Shown one piece after another: positions 62,708 through 64,000 of a DNA stretch of 64,000 nt (positions are counted from its first letter, which is position 1; every line of letters starts with the position of its first letter). Below the pieces are notes generated by a model. It had not been told where the DNA came from and searched no databases. It saw only the letters and a list, made by a program, of their open reading frames with translations. The position numbers and the translations under genes are program-made. Source of the stretch: Frateuria_A sp051900535 (GTDB lineage: Bacteria; Pseudomonadota; Gammaproteobacteria; Xanthomonadales; Rhodanobacteraceae); the NCBI RefSeq assembly GCF_051900535.1, contig NZ_JBHZGI010000005.1, forward strand, positions 1 to 64,000, written 5' to 3'.

Positions 62708-63240
62708 CCGGCGTGCGCATTCGCGAGGCGCGCCCCGAGGAATTCGAGGCGCTCGGGCGCCTGCTGGTGGACGTGTACGCGCGGCTGGAGGGTTTTCCCG
62801 GTCCCGACGAACAGCCGCGCTACTACGCCCTGCTGGCGAACATCGGCGAGTTCACCCGCAAGCCAGAGGCGCAGTTGCTGGCGGCGCTGGACGCAGACGA
62901 CCGGCTGCTCGGCGGCGTGGTCTATTTCGGCGACATGGCGCACTACGGCTCGGGCGGGAGCGCCGGCACCCTCGTCCACGCCTCGGGCATCCGTCTGCTC
63001 GGCGTGGCGCCGGCAGCGCGCGGCCTGGGCGTGGGGCGGGCGCTTACCGAGGCCTGCATCCAGCGCGCACGCGAGCGCGGCCACGCACGCGTGGTGTTGC
63101 ACACCACCCGCGCTATGCAGGTGGCCTGGGGCATGTACGAGCGACTGGGCTTCGAGCGTGCGCCGGAGCTGGATTTCATGCAGGGCGAGTTGCCGGTGTT
63201 CGGCTTCAGCCTCGTGTTGCGGCGTCACCCGTTCCCATAA
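62704..63240 (+). CDS. GNAT-family N-acetyltransferase
   Basis: A 178-residue acetyltransferase starting with GTG. IREARPEEFEALGRLLVDVY is the usual N-terminal strand-helix, and LLGVAPAARGLGVGRALTEAC is the acetyl-CoA loop. MYERLGFER is the C-terminal motif. It overlaps the upstream small gene by four bases. Confidence 0.88.
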   Translation: MTGVRIREARPEEFEALGRLLVDVYARLEGFPGPDEQPRYYALLANIGEFTRKPEAQLLAALDADDRLLGGVVYFGDMAHYGSGGSAGTLVHASGIRLLGVAPAARGLGVGRALTEACIQRARERGHARVVLHTTRAMQVAWGMYERLGFERAPELDFMQGELPVFGFSLVLRRHPFP

Positions 63241-63329
63241 CCGTCCGCCTGAAGGGAGTGAGTGGAATGGGTCTTCCGCAGGCGCGGAGAAACGCCCGGC
63301 GCTGGCCGGGCCCATCGTCGCGAGAAAAT

Positions 63330-64000
63330 TCAGCGCGCCGTGGAAGGATCGCCCTGGGGCGGCGCGCCACCGAGCATGTCGCGGATGCGCGAGGCCAGCG
63401 CGTCCATGGCGAACGGCTTGACCATCACCTGCATGCCGGGCTGCAGGGGACCGAGCGCGGTGTGTTCGGCATAGCCGGTGATGAACAGCACGCGCAACGT
63501 GGGGCGGAACGCCCTCGCCGTGTCGGCCAGCTGCCGGCCGCCGATGCCGCCCGGCAGACCGATGTCCGTGACCAATAGGTCCACGCGCACCTGCGACTGC
63601 AACACCCGCAACGCCGAGGCCGCGTCAGCCGCCTCGATCGCGGTGTAGCCGAATTCGCGCAGCACCTCGCCCACCAGCATGCGCACCGTCGGCTCGTCGT
63701 CCACGACCAGTACGGCCTCGTTGGCGCTGGCCTGGGGCGCGCTCGCCATGTCGGTGATGCCGGCGTCGGTCGCGGGCTCGCCCTCGTGGCGGGGCAGGTA
63801 GATCGTCACCGCGCTGCCGCGCCCGGGCGTGGAGTCGATGCGCACCTGGCCGCCGCTCTGGCGCGCGAAGCCGTACACCATCGACAGCCCCAACCCGGTG
63901 CCCTGGCCCTGCGGCTTGGTGGTGTAGAACGGGTCGAAGGCGCGCGCGATCACCTCCGGCGGCATGCCTGTTCCGCTATCGGTCACGCGCAGCGCGACGT
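63330..64000 (-). CDS. hybrid histidine kinase, C-terminal part (cut by window edge)
   Basis: Runs off the right edge; the visible 3' part encodes the end of a HATPase_c domain (DSGTGMPPEVIARAFDPFYTTK, GTGLGLSMVYGFARQSGG: G1/F/G2 boxes) and then a receiver domain (VLVVDDEP with the acidic pocket, phospho-acceptor Asp in LLVTDIGLPG, Lys in VMVKPF). It is therefore a hybrid sensor kinase of the type with internal receiver. Sensor domains lie outside the window. Confidence 0.9.
   Translation of the reverse strand, partial: VALRVTDSGTGMPPEVIARAFDPFYTTKPQGQGTGLGLSMVYGFARQSGGQVRIDSTPGRGSAVTIYLPRHEGEPATDAGITDMASAPQASANEAVLVVDDEPTVRMLVGEVLREFGYTAIEAADAASALRVLQSQVRVDLLVTDIGLPGGIGGRQLADTARAFRPTLRVLFITGYAEHTALGPLQPGMQVMVKPFAMDALASRIRDMLGGAPPQGDPSTAR

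Noticed and set aside
63294..63311. GC hairpin before the hybrid kinase stop
   Set aside because: Only a six-base stem (GCCCGG/CCGGGC) without a T-tract; too weak to call a terminator in this GC-rich DNA.

Overview
This GC-rich window (about two thirds G+C by eye) reads as the chromosome of a gammaproteobacterium of the Xanthomonadales, most likely Rhodanobacteraceae (Dyella, Rhodanobacter, Luteibacter, Frateuria group). This is an inference from gene content: the mreBCD-mrdA-rodA-mltB-rlpA-dacC-ybeD-lipB-lipA order, a TPR-rich TonB-receptor locus, a split class II ribonucleotide reductase, a lysine/alanine-rich histone-like protein, and several families of short palindromic intergenic repeats. 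No marker such as an rRNA is present, so the genus cannot be fixed.

Layout. 0.2-1.2 kb: a PfkB-family kinase on the minus strand. 1.4-12.7 kb: a long plus-strand cell-elongation block. MreB/C/D and PBP2/RodA build the lateral wall, MltB, RlpA and a D-Ala-D-Ala carboxypeptidase trim it, and YbeD/LipB/LipA (lipoate synthesis) follow; the periplasmic protease Prc comes next. 14.9-28.9 kb: a minus-strand block with an M1 aminopeptidase, a TPR-sulfotransferase, a TonB-dependent receptor, a TPR-aspartyl beta-hydroxylase, an M17 aminopeptidase, a HAD phosphatase, a PstS-like protein fused to LysM, and a DegQ-type protease. 29.3-33.1 kb: a class II ribonucleotide reductase split into NrdJa and NrdJb, with a histone H1-like gene between the halves and inverted repeats resembling NrdR boxes upstream.

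33.1-42.3 kb is an accessory region of visibly lower GC. It holds a GIY-YIG nuclease-like protein, a HEPN-motif protein, a small membrane protein, short exported proteins, an IS3-family insertion sequence, gene remnants and two families of palindromic repeats. The IS3 copy sits inside one of these palindromes. 42.3-64 kb is mixed housekeeping and accessory content: acyltransferase, VOC protein, a 7TM sensor-like protein, CGNR regulator, DinB protein, ABC-2 exporter, MFS transporter, lipoproteins, DUF3465, methyltransferase, Skp-like chaperone, M14 peptidase, Tat-exported class A beta-lactamase, GNAT enzymes and small proteins. It ends in the C-terminal part of a hybrid histidine kinase cut by the window edge.

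The best candidate for an undescribed system is the receptor locus at 16.8-23.2 kb, where two different TPR-linked protein- or peptide-modifying enzymes (sulfotransferase and Fe(II)/2-oxoglutarate hydroxylase) flank one TonB-dependent receptor, with aminopeptidases on both sides. The GIY-YIG/HEPN/membrane-protein group at 33.1-35.5 kb is the second. No tRNA, rRNA or CRISPR array was recognised.
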